This document shows, in pieces, positions 1-7,709 of a stretch of 64,000 bases of DNA. The notes under the pieces were generated by a model. It had not been told where the DNA came from and did not search any database. It saw only the letters and a program-made list of their open reading frames with translations. Source of the DNA: Pseudarthrobacter chlorophenolicus (GTDB lineage: Bacteria > Actinomycetota > Actinomycetes > Actinomycetales > Micrococcaceae); contig NZ_JZTW01000005.1 in NCBI RefSeq assembly GCF_000962805.1, forward strand, positions 1 to 64,000, written 5' to 3'. The position numbers and the translations under genes are program-made. The first letter of the stretch is position 1. Every line of letters begins with the position of its first letter.

Positions 1-23
1 ATCCAATGTGATCACCTTCCATA

Positions 24-497
24 ATGGTCAGTGGCCTCATTTTCAGTTGGCGTATTTGGCCCTATTTTCGGCTGGCGTCAACACTTGTAGCCTCTCTTGG
101 GGAGCTATCCGGAGGGTCTGAGAATCCTTCACGGCTCGTTCGCACCACTAGCAGGATTGTTCGAGACCATAGAGTCGCTGAAGAGGTCAAGCGGCTCTAC
201 GCCGATACCTGTCAAGTGTGCGCCACTCAAATTCGTACGTCAGCCGGAACCTACTCTGAAGCGGCGCACATCAGGCCTCTCGGCGCACCACACTACGGCC
301 CGGACATACCGAGCAACGTCCTATGCCTTTGTCCCAACTGTCATAAACAGTTTGATGGTCACGCGCTGACAATTGCAGCCGACGGCACGGTTTACGTCTT
401 CCACCGTTGTATCGGCGCTCTTAACGTCCATCGGCGGCACAGGATCGATAAAGAGCACCTCGCCTACCATCGTGCTAGTTCTGAACCCCAGAGCTAG
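24..497 (+). CDS. HNH endonuclease, SRA-HNH-like C-terminal domain, possibly a remnant
   Basis: The protein carries a complete HNH nuclease module. CxxC is at residues 63-66, the AHIRPLG histidine is at about 82, and a CLCPNCH motif is at 101-107 followed by F-D. The preceding stretch (RIVRDHRVAEEVKRLY) resembles the linker before the HNH domain of SRA(YDG)-HNH restriction enzymes that cut modified DNA. No SRA domain is present: the first 30 residues look unlike a protein start, and an in-frame stop (9-11) lies just upstream. It may be the tail of a decayed McrA-like restriction enzyme or a stand-alone HNH protein. The start is uncertain. The HNH call is firm; the role in defence is inferred. 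Confidence 0.6.
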   Translation: MVSGLIFSWRIWPYFRLASTLVASLGELSGGSENPSRLVRTTSRIVRDHRVAEEVKRLYADTCQVCATQIRTSAGTYSEAAHIRPLGAPHYGPDIPSNVLCLCPNCHKQFDGHALTIAADGTVYVFHRCIGALNVHRRHRIDKEHLAYHRASSEPQS

Positions 498-720
498 CAC
501 GACGGAGGGCGGCCTTTTCAGGGCTGCTGGAGTGGCTGCACCTCGGTGACCGACTTATAACAGCGTTGCCTGCGACGGACGTTCGGCCCTGACCGAAGAC
601 CGTCTGAACCTAGAGGGTCGCTTTCTTGAACCTGAAACTAAAGCTGAGCACTTCTCCCGTTTGCGAAGTTGTTCCCTAAAGCTTTGGGCAATGGAAGTTG
701 AAGATGGGTTAGGAACTCGA

Positions 721-1977
721 TCACGTCGGAGGTCGGCGCCGCCCATCGAAAGAGTGTTCCGGCTGCACTAGCCTCGCACCGCGTCGGTTTGTCGTGCTGA
801 GAATAAGGTCGTACATCTTGACCACAGCGCTATAGGCTTCGTGCTCCCCAAGCTGGGCGCCAATCCACCAGTCGGCATCCAGTTTTGTGGCAAGCCAGTA
901 GGTCAAGCCAGCACCATACTCGGCGCTTACAAAGCCAGCATCGTAGTTTCGCTCAATGATCGAACGGACTTTGGCCCTTATGTTTCGCGCCCACGCTACG
1001 TCCTCTTCCGAACCCTTCAGAGAAGGAGACCAGACATCTCGCCCATAGCCCTGACCAGAGTTTGCATGTCTAGTTTTAGCGTCGAGGGTCCTAATTTCTT
1101 GAGTGGCCCACTCCATCAAGGATTGACCTCTGGCTCGTTGTCCGTTTTCCCATTGACGATGCGTCCGACGATACTCAGCTACGAGTTTCTTTTGATCTAG
1201 GGTCCTCTTCAGGGTCTCGGCAGCAGCGCGTCGTCTTGCCTCGGCTGCCGCTGCCCTGTCTTGACGCCAGTCAAGAACCGCCTTCTGGGCGAGAGCGAGA
1301 TGTTGCGAGCCTAGACCTCCGGCATTGATCCACCATTCGCTAAGTGGACTCCAGACAGTGATTTCATTTCCACTTTCACTCGCTGAGTACGTAACGCCCA
1401 AGTTGCACGAGGTAAGTTCCGCGTCGATGCTGACTCTCAGGTACAGACCCTGCTCTATCAATTCCTCATGGCACGCTTGAATGCTGTCAGACTCATAGAG
1501 CCAATTTACTGCGGTTGCCTGCCGCCTGTAGATCGCAGTCCTCCTGCGCACCTCGGTGTGGCTGATATTTGATCGCTGGACCTCGAGGCTTACGCGCGTG
1601 CCGGGCCCAGCGACATAAAGGTCGGTCCTCCCACCTTCGACGCGCTGCTCCATTCTGCAATTGAAATCGGGGACTGAGTTGATCCACTTCATTAGTGCGC
1701 GTTGGATTGCCAGATGCGTGTAACTGTCCCTTGCTAAGTCACCATAGCGCAGGACGCACGACGATTTGGGCCGATGGCGGAAATGCGGGATACGGACACG
1801 ACCCGCTGCCAGTGTGAGCATGTCACCACAACCACCAGCAAGCAGCGAGCAATAGAAGGAGAGACGTTTGAGTGGTAAGGCATCGGCTTGAGTCCGAGGC
1901 GCGACGATGATTTCCATACCATCGGGGTTATACGCGACTGCATGGAGAATGTGCGCTGCACCTTGGGGCTTGTCCAT
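721..1977 (-). CDS. CoiA-like nuclease family protein
   Basis: This 418-residue protein matches the layout of competence protein CoiA-like nucleases. An N-terminal Cys-containing region (CGDMLTLAAGRVRIPHFRHRP, about 50-70, with C74) precedes a nuclease-like core. The core has GRTDLYV (D119) and SLEVQRSNIS (E132 and Q134), a PD-(D/E)xK-type D...ExQ pattern, followed by a long charged C-terminus. CoiA-like domains are known from competence loci and also occur as accessory nucleases. It lies 71 bp downstream of the zinc-ribbon gene 2049-4025 on the same strand, probably one transcription unit. The start codon has no clear ribosome-binding site. Substrate and role are not known; a nucleic-acid function is inferred from the motif. 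Confidence 0.6.
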   Translation of the reverse strand: MDKPQGAAHILHAVAYNPDGMEIIVAPRTQADALPLKRLSFYCSLLAGGCGDMLTLAAGRVRIPHFRHRPKSSCVLRYGDLARDSYTHLAIQRALMKWINSVPDFNCRMEQRVEGGRTDLYVAGPGTRVSLEVQRSNISHTEVRRRTAIYRRQATAVNWLYESDSIQACHEELIEQGLYLRVSIDAELTSCNLGVTYSASESGNEITVWSPLSEWWINAGGLGSQHLALAQKAVLDWRQDRAAAAEARRRAAAETLKRTLDQKKLVAEYRRTHRQWENGQRARGQSLMEWATQEIRTLDAKTRHANSGQGYGRDVWSPSLKGSEEDVAWARNIRAKVRSIIERNYDAGFVSAEYGAGLTYWLATKLDADWWIGAQLGEHEAYSAVVKMYDLILSTTNRRGARLVQPEHSFDGRRRPPT

Positions 1978-2048
1978 AGACGAACCATAGGCCAGACCCG
2001 CGACAATCTCTCAGTCTCGGAATAGACCCTTGGCCGGGTAGCACCTTG

Positions 2049-4025
2049 CTAAGGGAGGTTGAAATCGCCCTTTTGTCCCCAGTTTTCCAGCTTCCGTATT
2101 AGACGATGCCGGTAGTTTTGGAGGCCTCCCTCAGGTTGTACCCCTCTGAGCCACCTGATGGCGTCGTTGATCGCTCCATCCACTTCCGGGTCATACCACT
2201 GATGGGCGGCGTTGCGGAGGTCGCGAAATTGAGCAACCTTCGTAAGATCTCCGTCCTGTAGACCCTTCATAAGGTGATGCGATATAAACCGTCGTCTTGC
2301 ATTCACGTCAAATATGGCAGTTCCGTCAACCGTCACAGATCTAGCAGCCTGAACGAACTTGACCGGGTCTGTAAGTTGCGCCGCTGAGACACCTGCAAGA
2401 GCCGGGACTTCCACGCGCAAGAGGTGAGCTTGACTCTGCTGATCGTATTCGAGGACTAAAGTCTGAACGTTCGACGGCAGCACGTTGCTGATCACTTTCG
2501 CTAGCGTCAGCTTGCTTCGGTTTGTTGGGCCTATCGTAACTGTCCACATCGAGCCAGCATCGACAGTGGAATGCACTATTACGTCAAGAGCAGTTAGGAG
2601 GAGCCGGACAATTTCGGAAACGGAAAAACCAAAAAGTTCAAGGTCTCGGACCTGATGACCGTTCTCACCACGGAGAGACAACTCATCATCAAGAACAAGT
2701 TGAATGGCAGTGAAGCTTTCCATCAACGCCAACGTCTTGTCCGTCAGCACATCGAAGGCCAGAGTTCCCTGATAACTTTTTAGTCGAATGTGAAGAGAGT
2801 CCTCGGCGATGTGGTAACTATGGCCATGTGAGGCGGCATTACGGAGATTGTTGTCTAGCCCTTCCACCAGACCATTGAGAACTGAGTCTCTTGACACGCT
2901 GTCCGCAATTGACGTTGCGCTTTGCATTCGCAGCTTGCTGTACGGCATTGTCTTTTTCCCCGAAATTAACAGCAGCGAGCCCATGACTGGAATCCCCACC
3001 TGTTCAAACAGCTCGCTATAAAGCGATAGGACTTCTTTGACGAGAGCTGGTGTTGTGATTCGTCCTGCGACAGTTCTTTGAAACCGAACCCATGCTTGTA
3101 CGGCTCTGAGTCTCGCTTCGTGAAGGTCTTCCAAAAGGGAAGCCTGCCCGGATAACGCATCGAATGCCTCCGCGTTGTTTGCGACCAAGAGTGCCGTTTT
3201 CTGAACTACACTCCGGAATCGATCCCTATCAAGGTGCGCCTCAGAAAAAACGTCCGCTATCAGGTACGAAAGTCCGGTTCCGACTTCGGGTTTCCGGCCA
3301 CACAGTTGCGCGAAGGCTGAACGGCCTCGATCCTCGAGTTCAGCTACAGACAGCCCATCATGTCGAGCACTCAGGGCTCGAAACAGATCAATTCCGCCGC
3401 CATCCAGAAAGTCAGTAGAGCTAATTTCTCGGAGGGCGGACTGGATTTTGCTTTGAACTTCGCGCCGCGAGTCCATAGCGTCGATGAGGTTCTGAGCCTC
3501 ACGAGCGTGACTCTGTGCTTCATGCATGTTCGGGGCAGCTAGCGCCTCAAGGTAGCAGTCCACGACCGTTGATAGGTCCGCTACCTGCTCTTGGAGATAC
3601 TGCAACTGCCCCACATATGGTCGCCGGAGGTGGATATTCTGGGCGGCGGCAACCATGCGCAGATGATGCCGCACGAGTTGCTGGAGACCAGCAACTTGCT
3701 CACCGGTTCGAGACTGTCGGGCTACATTGGCGAAGGACTTGATAAAGCGATTTAGCGCGTTCTCCACGTAGTCGTCGAGTTGTTGTGCCGTGACGGTTTG
3801 TGGTTCTGACGAGGATTGGCCCCGGCTAACACCACTAGCGGACAGTATGGGCCTAATCCCGTCCACAATCCTGCGTCGTTCATCTACGGCCTCGTTGACT
3901 TCTTCCTTCCGAGGACGTCGCCCGCACTCCATGCAAGGCTGAGCGATTATGCGGGTAGGGGCACCACATCGGTCGCAGGAGGATTTGTCGTAAGACAGAA
4001 GCAATGTGTTGTCACGTTTTCCCAC
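2049..4025 (-). CDS. large uncharacterised zinc-ribbon protein with HEPN-like RNxxxH motif
   Basis: I do not recognise this 658-residue protein as a named family. Near the N-terminus are two CxxC/CxxCG pairs (C17, C20, C31, C34) that form a zinc ribbon. The rest looks mainly helical. Around residues 390-420 there is NNLRNAASH, an R-N-x3-H motif of the kind seen in HEPN ribonucleases, followed by a hydrophobic/acidic segment; a second LRNAAH lies near the C-terminus. The GTG start has a good AAGGGGG ribosome-binding site. It is upstream of the CoiA-like nuclease gene in the same direction. The HEPN reading is only motif-level. A two-gene defence or nucleic-acid-sensing module is possible but untested. 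Confidence 0.55.
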   Translation of the reverse strand: MGKRDNTLLLSYDKSSCDRCGAPTRIIAQPCMECGRRPRKEEVNEAVDERRRIVDGIRPILSASGVSRGQSSSEPQTVTAQQLDDYVENALNRFIKSFANVARQSRTGEQVAGLQQLVRHHLRMVAAAQNIHLRRPYVGQLQYLQEQVADLSTVVDCYLEALAAPNMHEAQSHAREAQNLIDAMDSRREVQSKIQSALREISSTDFLDGGGIDLFRALSARHDGLSVAELEDRGRSAFAQLCGRKPEVGTGLSYLIADVFSEAHLDRDRFRSVVQKTALLVANNAEAFDALSGQASLLEDLHEARLRAVQAWVRFQRTVAGRITTPALVKEVLSLYSELFEQVGIPVMGSLLLISGKKTMPYSKLRMQSATSIADSVSRDSVLNGLVEGLDNNLRNAASHGHSYHIAEDSLHIRLKSYQGTLAFDVLTDKTLALMESFTAIQLVLDDELSLRGENGHQVRDLELFGFSVSEIVRLLLTALDVIVHSTVDAGSMWTVTIGPTNRSKLTLAKVISNVLPSNVQTLVLEYDQQSQAHLLRVEVPALAGVSAAQLTDPVKFVQAARSVTVDGTAIFDVNARRRFISHHLMKGLQDGDLTKVAQFRDLRNAAHQWYDPEVDGAINDAIRWLRGVQPEGGLQNYRHRLIRKLENWGQKGDFNLP

Positions 4026-4285
4026 GTTCCCCCTTTACGATCGAGACCAACTCTTGAGAGTGTCGGCGACATCAGCATCAAGCCTGCTACCCGAGGTTAC
4101 ACAACATCTGCGCTGTTCTGTGTCGTGCATTTTATGCGCCTTACACCTACTCACCCTGTAAGCAATGCACGGACGTTGGGCTAGGGCGCTGTGCCATGTC
4201 TTCGGGGGCGAGGGGTGGAGATGGCCGATTCCGATACTGCTTGGCCTCGCACGCGACTCGTCATGATTCCCGTATCTTGAGGTCC
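4026..4285. other. divergent intergenic region
   Basis: This region lies between the divergent zinc-ribbon gene and the small membrane protein gene and must hold both promoters. I see no convincing conserved promoter hexamers, RNA or further gene here. Confidence 0.3.
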
Positions 4286-4741
4286 ATGGATATCGCGCTT
4301 TGGACGGCACTTATCTCTGGCCTCGTGGCGATCGGAGCTGGCTACCTCGGTGCGCTCTGGGGTAGTAGAAACGAGCACCGGCAATGGCTGCGGAATGAGC
4401 GGCTCAAGGCTTACGCGAGCTTTCCGGAAGAAACGGGCATCGCGAATTACGGTTCGATCTTGGATGCCTCGATGGTTACCCCTGAGGCGATCGCGCGGCA
4501 GCGGGCTGCTATGCATCGTCTACAGCTTTTTGCGCCGGATCACATCTGCGAGCGGGCCGTCGAAGCGCTTGCAACTGCCAAGACCTTTTCCCGCGCAATC
4601 CGCGACGGTGCTTTTAAGGACGGGATGGAGATGGATTACGCGAAGCAACTTGCCGAGCTGTCCTATGTGATGCGAGTTGATCTTCATCGTCCAGAAAAGA
4701 AGATCGTCAAAGCTTCGCAGGTGCCTAAGAAGCGGGACTAG
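4286..4741 (+). CDS. small membrane-anchored hypothetical protein
   Basis: Starting at ATG 4286, preceded by TTGAGG, the product is 151 residues. It begins with one hydrophobic segment (ALISGLVAIGAGYLGALWG, about 5-25), then a charged helix (EHRQWLRNERLKAYASF) and a mostly helical cytoplasmic part ending in a basic tail. Small actinobacterial and phage-island proteins with an N-terminal anchor plus an RLKAY-type helix are common, but no function is known to me. The longer open frame from 4196 has no ribosome-binding site and an implausible N-terminus. It stands alone between the accessory nuclease pair and the rolling-circle block. Confidence 0.55.
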   Translation: MDIALWTALISGLVAIGAGYLGALWGSRNEHRQWLRNERLKAYASFPEETGIANYGSILDASMVTPEAIARQRAAMHRLQLFAPDHICERAVEALATAKTFSRAIRDGAFKDGMEMDYAKQLAELSYVMRVDLHRPEKKIVKASQVPKKRD

Positions 4742-5070
4742 GAGAGGAGCGTGTTCCCTACGCTTCATCAGGAGCCGACTACGACGATGCTGTCGTCTGG
4801 ATGCTCCACAAAGCGGTCACGATGATCATCTGGTTATGTGAATTTTCTTTGGCTTATGGTCTGATCCCAAGCATGGCTATTGCTCCTCGCACCAACAGGG
4901 GACAATGAAATTGCACTTGGGACAAACGGAGGATGGTGTCTCCGGCTCATTTGTTCATCAGGGCATTCATCGTGGACGGGCTGCTCGTACCTGTAGATGA
5001 TCAGCTGGCCGGGGAGTGATAGCGGCTTGGCAATCACCGCAAGTGCCCTTGCACTTGGCTTCGAACGGTT
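4742..5070. other. gene-poor stretch with traces of a broken Cys-rich gene
   Basis: No intact gene is convincing here. Minus-strand frames carry Cys-rich protein-like pieces, described in the pseudogene entry. The remainder shows nothing recognisable. Confidence 0.3.
4877..5037 (-). pseudogene. possible frameshifted small zinc-ribbon protein
   Basis: One minus-strand frame from 5037 reads VIAKPLSLPGQLIIYRYEQP followed by HDECPDEQMSR. The neighbouring frame then reads ETPSSVCPKCNFIVPCWCEE and stops at 4879-4877. Joined by one frameshift near 4957 they would give a small protein of about 52 residues with CxxC and CxC pairs. Neither frame alone makes a sensible protein. It could be a decayed gene, a sequencing slip or chance. 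Confidence 0.3.
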
Positions 5071-5226
5071 TCACGCGAGTCCTAGAGCCTTCTTGACCCG
5101 CTCTGCTTCGGCTTCTGTAAGGACAGGATTGGTGACCTCAACCTGCGGAGTCTTCTGCTTCTCCTGAGCCTTTACATGGGCAGGGAGGGGCTTCAGCGGG
5201 GAGGGCTTAGGGGATGCTTCAGTCAT
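5071..5226 (-). CDS. small hypothetical protein, 51 residues
   Basis: This short gene begins at ATG 5226-5224 with an AGGAG ribosome-binding site eight bases upstream. The product starts MTEASPKPSPLKPLPAH and ends with a charged helix (EAEAERVKKALGLA). It is Lys/Pro-rich at the N-terminus and has no membrane segment or recognised domain. It lies on the minus strand in line with the rest of the rolling-circle block. Support is the ribosome-binding site and a coherent frame; function unknown. Confidence 0.5.
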   Translation of the reverse strand: MTEASPKPSPLKPLPAHVKAQEKQKTPQVEVTNPVLTEAEAERVKKALGLA

Positions 5227-5346
5227 GGCGATGACTCCTATTGGGCAGCGTTGTCGGTTACTGACCCGGTGAATGCAAGGCGGTGAACGATCAAGGTGAG
5301 TGCGTCCTAAAGTGAGGCGTCCTCCGCGAGCATCAGACGTTCCAGT

Positions 5347-5469
5347 TCACTGATCACTGAGGAAGCGTCGGACTGGCTTCTTGCTTGCTGCATCATTGCG
5401 GCAGCCCATGAGCCCTAGCAGTGCGGTATCGAATGAGTCTTTCCATGCCTCGTACTCTTCGAAAGCCAC
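5347..5469 (-). CDS. possible small hypothetical protein, 40 residues
   Basis: The frame ending at 5347 reads like real protein in its C-terminal part (FEEYEAWKDSFDTALLGL, then a basic tail). A GTG at 5469-5467 preceded by AGGG at six-base spacing is the best start. An ATG at 5559 would extend it to 71 residues but would overlap the start of the divergent secreted-protein gene. No family is recognised. Confidence 0.4.
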   Translation of the reverse strand: MAFEEYEAWKDSFDTALLGLMGCRNDAASKKPVRRFLSDQ

Positions 5470-5548
5470 TGGTAACCCTACTAATTGACAACAGGGTTCA
5501 ATAAGATGCTCCTGACTAATCAGTGTGATTAATTCTGGGGAGTAGATC

Positions 5549-6142
5549 GTGCGAAACATCGCCAAGGCAGCACTTGTGTTGATCATTGTGCTCAGTGGAA
5601 GGATATTGTCTGTCGTGCCTACGCATGCCGCTACTGTTTGTTCGACAGCACCCAACGGTGGCCAGTACTGCTACGACAACGGGGTCGGGGGAGTAGCTCC
5701 GGGCAGCGGCTCCGTGGACGGTGATGGCATCGTTGGCTTTGTGCCGCCACCCGCTCCGGATGCTCCTACGCCGCCTCCGGTTCCAACGTGCACCAATCCA
5801 CATCTTGTGCAGGGCTGCGCGGTTTACTACGCTCCGCCAGCCCCAGCCCCAGCCCCAGCCCCAGCCCCAGCGACTTATGTGCCGCCAGCAGCTCCTATTC
5901 AGCCTTATGACTCTCCAGCGCCTTCCAATGCACACCAGCAGGGCCACGTGGCTTCGGCTTCTCCAAGTGCCATTGCCGTGGAGGTGCTATCCGCTTCGGG
6001 AGAAGTGACAACCACGTTGCCGGCGATTGAGCAGACTCAAGCGGAAGTAGCTAATGCGGCTGCGGATGCACCTGCTATTTCTCAGTACGCTAAAAAGCTC
6101 AAAAATGGGCTTACTTACCGACTTCGCTACGAGGCGATTTGA
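5549..6142 (+). CDS. secreted Pro/Ala-rich protein
   Basis: The 197-residue product starts at GTG 5549 after GGGGAG. It opens with a classical signal peptide (MRNIAKAALVLIIVLSGRIL, cleavage likely after THA at about 27). The mature part has four early cysteines or Cys pairs (VCS, YCY, PTC, GCAVYY), a proline-rich region, and an APAPAPAPAPAPA run coded by a CCCAGC hexanucleotide repeat near 5838-5870. The C-terminus is Ala-rich and helical. It is one of the few plus-strand genes of this block. It could be a surface or virion-type protein of the element, or a host-interaction protein; no homology is recognised. Confidence 0.6.
   Translation: MRNIAKAALVLIIVLSGRILSVVPTHAATVCSTAPNGGQYCYDNGVGGVAPGSGSVDGDGIVGFVPPPAPDAPTPPPVPTCTNPHLVQGCAVYYAPPAPAPAPAPAPATYVPPAAPIQPYDSPAPSNAHQQGHVASASPSAIAVEVLSASGEVTTTLPAIEQTQAEVANAAADAPAISQYAKKLKNGLTYRLRYEAI
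5838..5870 (+). repeat. CCCAGC hexanucleotide tandem repeat inside the secreted-protein gene
   Basis: About five copies of the six-base unit lie in frame and encode the Ala-Pro run. Because the unit is six bases, copy-number slippage changes length without shifting the frame. Confidence 0.8.
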
Positions 6143-6431
6143 GGGCTAGAAATCAGCGCGAGGGTGAATGGCCGCTTAGGGGCCGTTATAGAGGCTGCTA
6201 GGTGGCATTCCTTCATGCTGATTGGCATTGTTACTCGGAAGGGGCGAGCTAGGAACCGCGTTAGAGGAGCAGCTTCAGGGTGAGGCTCAACAATCGCAGG
6301 TCCTGACCTCCCCCGGCATAAGGGAGAATTGCCAACGGAAAGCAAAGGCCGCCAGCTCGTGACTTCTCGGGGCCTTTATCCACTCTGCTTTGGAAGGCGC
6401 GCAAGAAGCGTATCCTCGACACTTCTTCCAT

Positions 6432-6620
6432 TTAAGAGAATCTTGGTCGGTAATGCCGAACAGCGCAACTTCTAGACGCGTTTATGCCCCGCTGGCTAGC
6501 TACGCCCGGTAGGTAAGGTGCGAGTTCTCTTAGTTCCTCCCAAGTGAACCGCAGGCCTGAGTGGCGCTTCCGCGCATAAAGCCAAGCCAGTCGGTGCAGA
6601 ATGCATCCACTAATGCTCAT
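6432..6620 (-). CDS. small hypothetical protein, 62 residues, translationally coupled
   Basis: ATG 6620-6618 overlaps the TGA of the preceding gene (ATGA), and GAGGG lies just upstream. The product (HRLAWLYARKRHSGLRFTWE, then a helical segment and a basic tail) has no recognised domain. It is the last member of a three-gene overlapping chain running from 7080. Coupling and frame support a real gene; function unknown. Confidence 0.5.
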   Translation of the reverse strand: MSISGCILHRLAWLYARKRHSGLRFTWEELRELAPYLPGVASQRGINASRSCAVRHYRPRFS

Positions 6621-6796
6621 AGGATACCCTCAACTAGCTGGCGCGGAATGCCATGCAGCAGGGCGGCATGAATGAGCATGTATCGCTGCGCAATAAATGA
6701 CTCAGGGTCGCGGCTTCGCAGTACTTCCTCGCACTCACAGCCAGCCAGACTGTGCTCCCTGTCCGCCATCATCAGGAAGCCACTGAGCGCACTCAC
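6617..6796 (-). CDS. small hypothetical protein, 59 residues, coupled on both sides
   Basis: A GTG start (6796-6794) overlaps the TGA of the 7080-6793 gene as GTGA. The frame closes with a TGA that overlaps the next ATG. The product has a Cys pair (GCECEEVLRSRDPESFIAQR) and a helical tail (YMLIHAALLHGIPRQLVEGI). An ATG a few codons in is an alternative start. The double overlap argues strongly that it is translated. No family is recognised. Confidence 0.5.
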   Translation of the reverse strand: MSALSGFLMMADREHSLAGCECEEVLRSRDPESFIAQRYMLIHAALLHGIPRQLVEGIL

Positions 6797-7080
6797 AGCA
6801 CTACCTGAGGATCACGCGGAGTAAAAATGTAATAACCAGTCTCCATGTCCCGATATCTCTTCTCATACGTCACCCACTCGGCAAATGGATCGACTGCCAG
6901 CACGCCGTCATCGGACTCGTCGTAGCCGCCAATGTGGTCCGCGTGATCGCACTTGATGTCAGTCGCATTGCGAATCGAGAAATACTTCTGGGGGAATTTG
7001 AAGTCGCTCTCGAAAATTTCGCCACAGTTAGGACCGCCGACGATTTCAATACGCGCGGTATCCGTCTTTTTGTCACCCAT
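6793..7080 (-). CDS. small phage-type hypothetical protein, 95 residues
   Basis: The product opens with a segment ARIEIVGGPNCGEIFESDF, a layout I associate with small beta-rich hypothetical proteins of actinobacterial phages (IEIxGGPxDGE). It is followed by a Cys/His segment (CDHADHIGGY) and a beta-strand Tyr-rich end. It heads a minus-strand chain of three overlapping small genes. No signal peptide or membrane segment is seen. The phage resemblance is from memory of the motif, so function is open. Confidence 0.5.
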   Translation of the reverse strand: MGDKKTDTARIEIVGGPNCGEIFESDFKFPQKYFSIRNATDIKCDHADHIGGYDESDDGVLAVDPFAEWVTYEKRYRDMETGYYIFTPRDPQVVL

Positions 7081-7282
7081 GTTGAATAGTTAAACAGGAA
7101 TACGCTGCAAGCACCATAGTGTATCTCGCGCCGCCGCCGTTTTTGCCGCGCGCAGCGCCGCCGCCCCATAAGTCGAATCAGCATTAGCGCTGGACCCCGA
7201 CCTACTGATGAGGCGTCCGGTGCAAGCAAAAGGTCAGCCGCAAGGTAGATACGTTGCGGACCACCTAAATAACTGGAAACAC

Positions 7283-7298
7283 CTATCGAAAACGATAG
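7283..7298. repeat. perfect inverted repeat CTATCG-AAAA-CGATAG
   Basis: Six-base arms flank an AAAA loop. It lies in a gap between gene chains of the rolling-circle block, so an operator or a replication-origin element is possible. Confidence 0.5.
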
Positions 7299-7371
7299 AT
7301 AGTCGGGGGAGTGCCTACGACAGGGTGGGATATGTGGGGGTAGGGGGCGTGCCTCGGCCCTTTATACGCCA

Positions 7372-7413
7372 GAAGCCGGGACGCCTACCCCGAAAGGTAA
7401 ACATCCCGGCTTC
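7372..7413. terminator. hairpin, possible terminator
   Basis: Ten-base perfect arms (GAAGCCGGGA at 7372-7381 and its complement at 7404-7413) enclose an inner TACC...GGTA stem. It lies just past the end of the 7435-7697 minus-strand frame, but there is no T-run. Confidence 0.4.
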
Positions 7414-7434
7414 CCGGCGGTGTGCAGTGCTTCA

Positions 7435-7697
7435 TCAGCGCCCGATACCAGTGGCAAACTCCTTCGCCATTGTCCATGTATATGCATTGAACGAGTCAAT
7501 GAAATGCCAGCAAGCGGCTTCACCCAAATCCATCCACAGCTCGTACTCGGCAAAATCGTGCGCCGACATGCGGAGTGCATCTCTGCATCCGTGGCACCAG
7601 CTTCGCTGGTCTCGAACATAATTTGCAGCAACTCCTCTGACTTCTGTCGTTCTATGCGGCGTGACTGAACTTCGCTGAGAAAGCTGATGTTGCACAT
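7435..7697 (-). CDS. small hypothetical gene with two competing frames
   Basis: Two minus-strand frames start two bases apart (7697 and 7695). The first reads sensibly at its start (CNISFLSEVQSRRIERQKSE, ELLQIMFETSEAGATDAEM). The second reads sensibly at its end (AHDFAEYELWMDLGEAACWH, FIDSFNAYTWTMAKEF, stop at 7435). A single frameshift near 7560-7590 would join them into about 86 residues. Alternatively, two overlapping small genes exist, the second starting at an internal ATG before SAHDF. Programmed frameshift, mutation and sequencing error cannot be separated here. No family is recognised. Confidence 0.4.
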
Positions 7698-7709
7698 GCT
7701 TCCTACTCC

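Larger units (their letters stand above)
7081..7434. other. noncoding stretch with two hairpins
   Basis: This gap carries a GC-rich run of CCG/GCC repeats (about 7120-7170), a perfect hairpin at 7283-7298 and a longer hairpin at 7372-7413. It must also hold the promoter of the 7080 gene. No gene is convincing. Confidence 0.4.

Noticed and set aside
6127..6345. 72-codon minus-strand frame after the secreted-protein gene
   Set aside because: It overlaps the secreted-protein gene end, lacks a ribosome-binding site and shows no domain.
7120..7170. GC-rich CCG/GCC run considered as a CRISPR-like or satellite repeat
   Set aside because: There are no regular repeat-spacer units; it is only simple-sequence GC richness.
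7208..7621. 137-codon plus-strand open frame in the rolling-circle block
   Set aside because: It overlaps a better minus-strand frame and two hairpins, has no ribosome-binding site and no protein-like composition.
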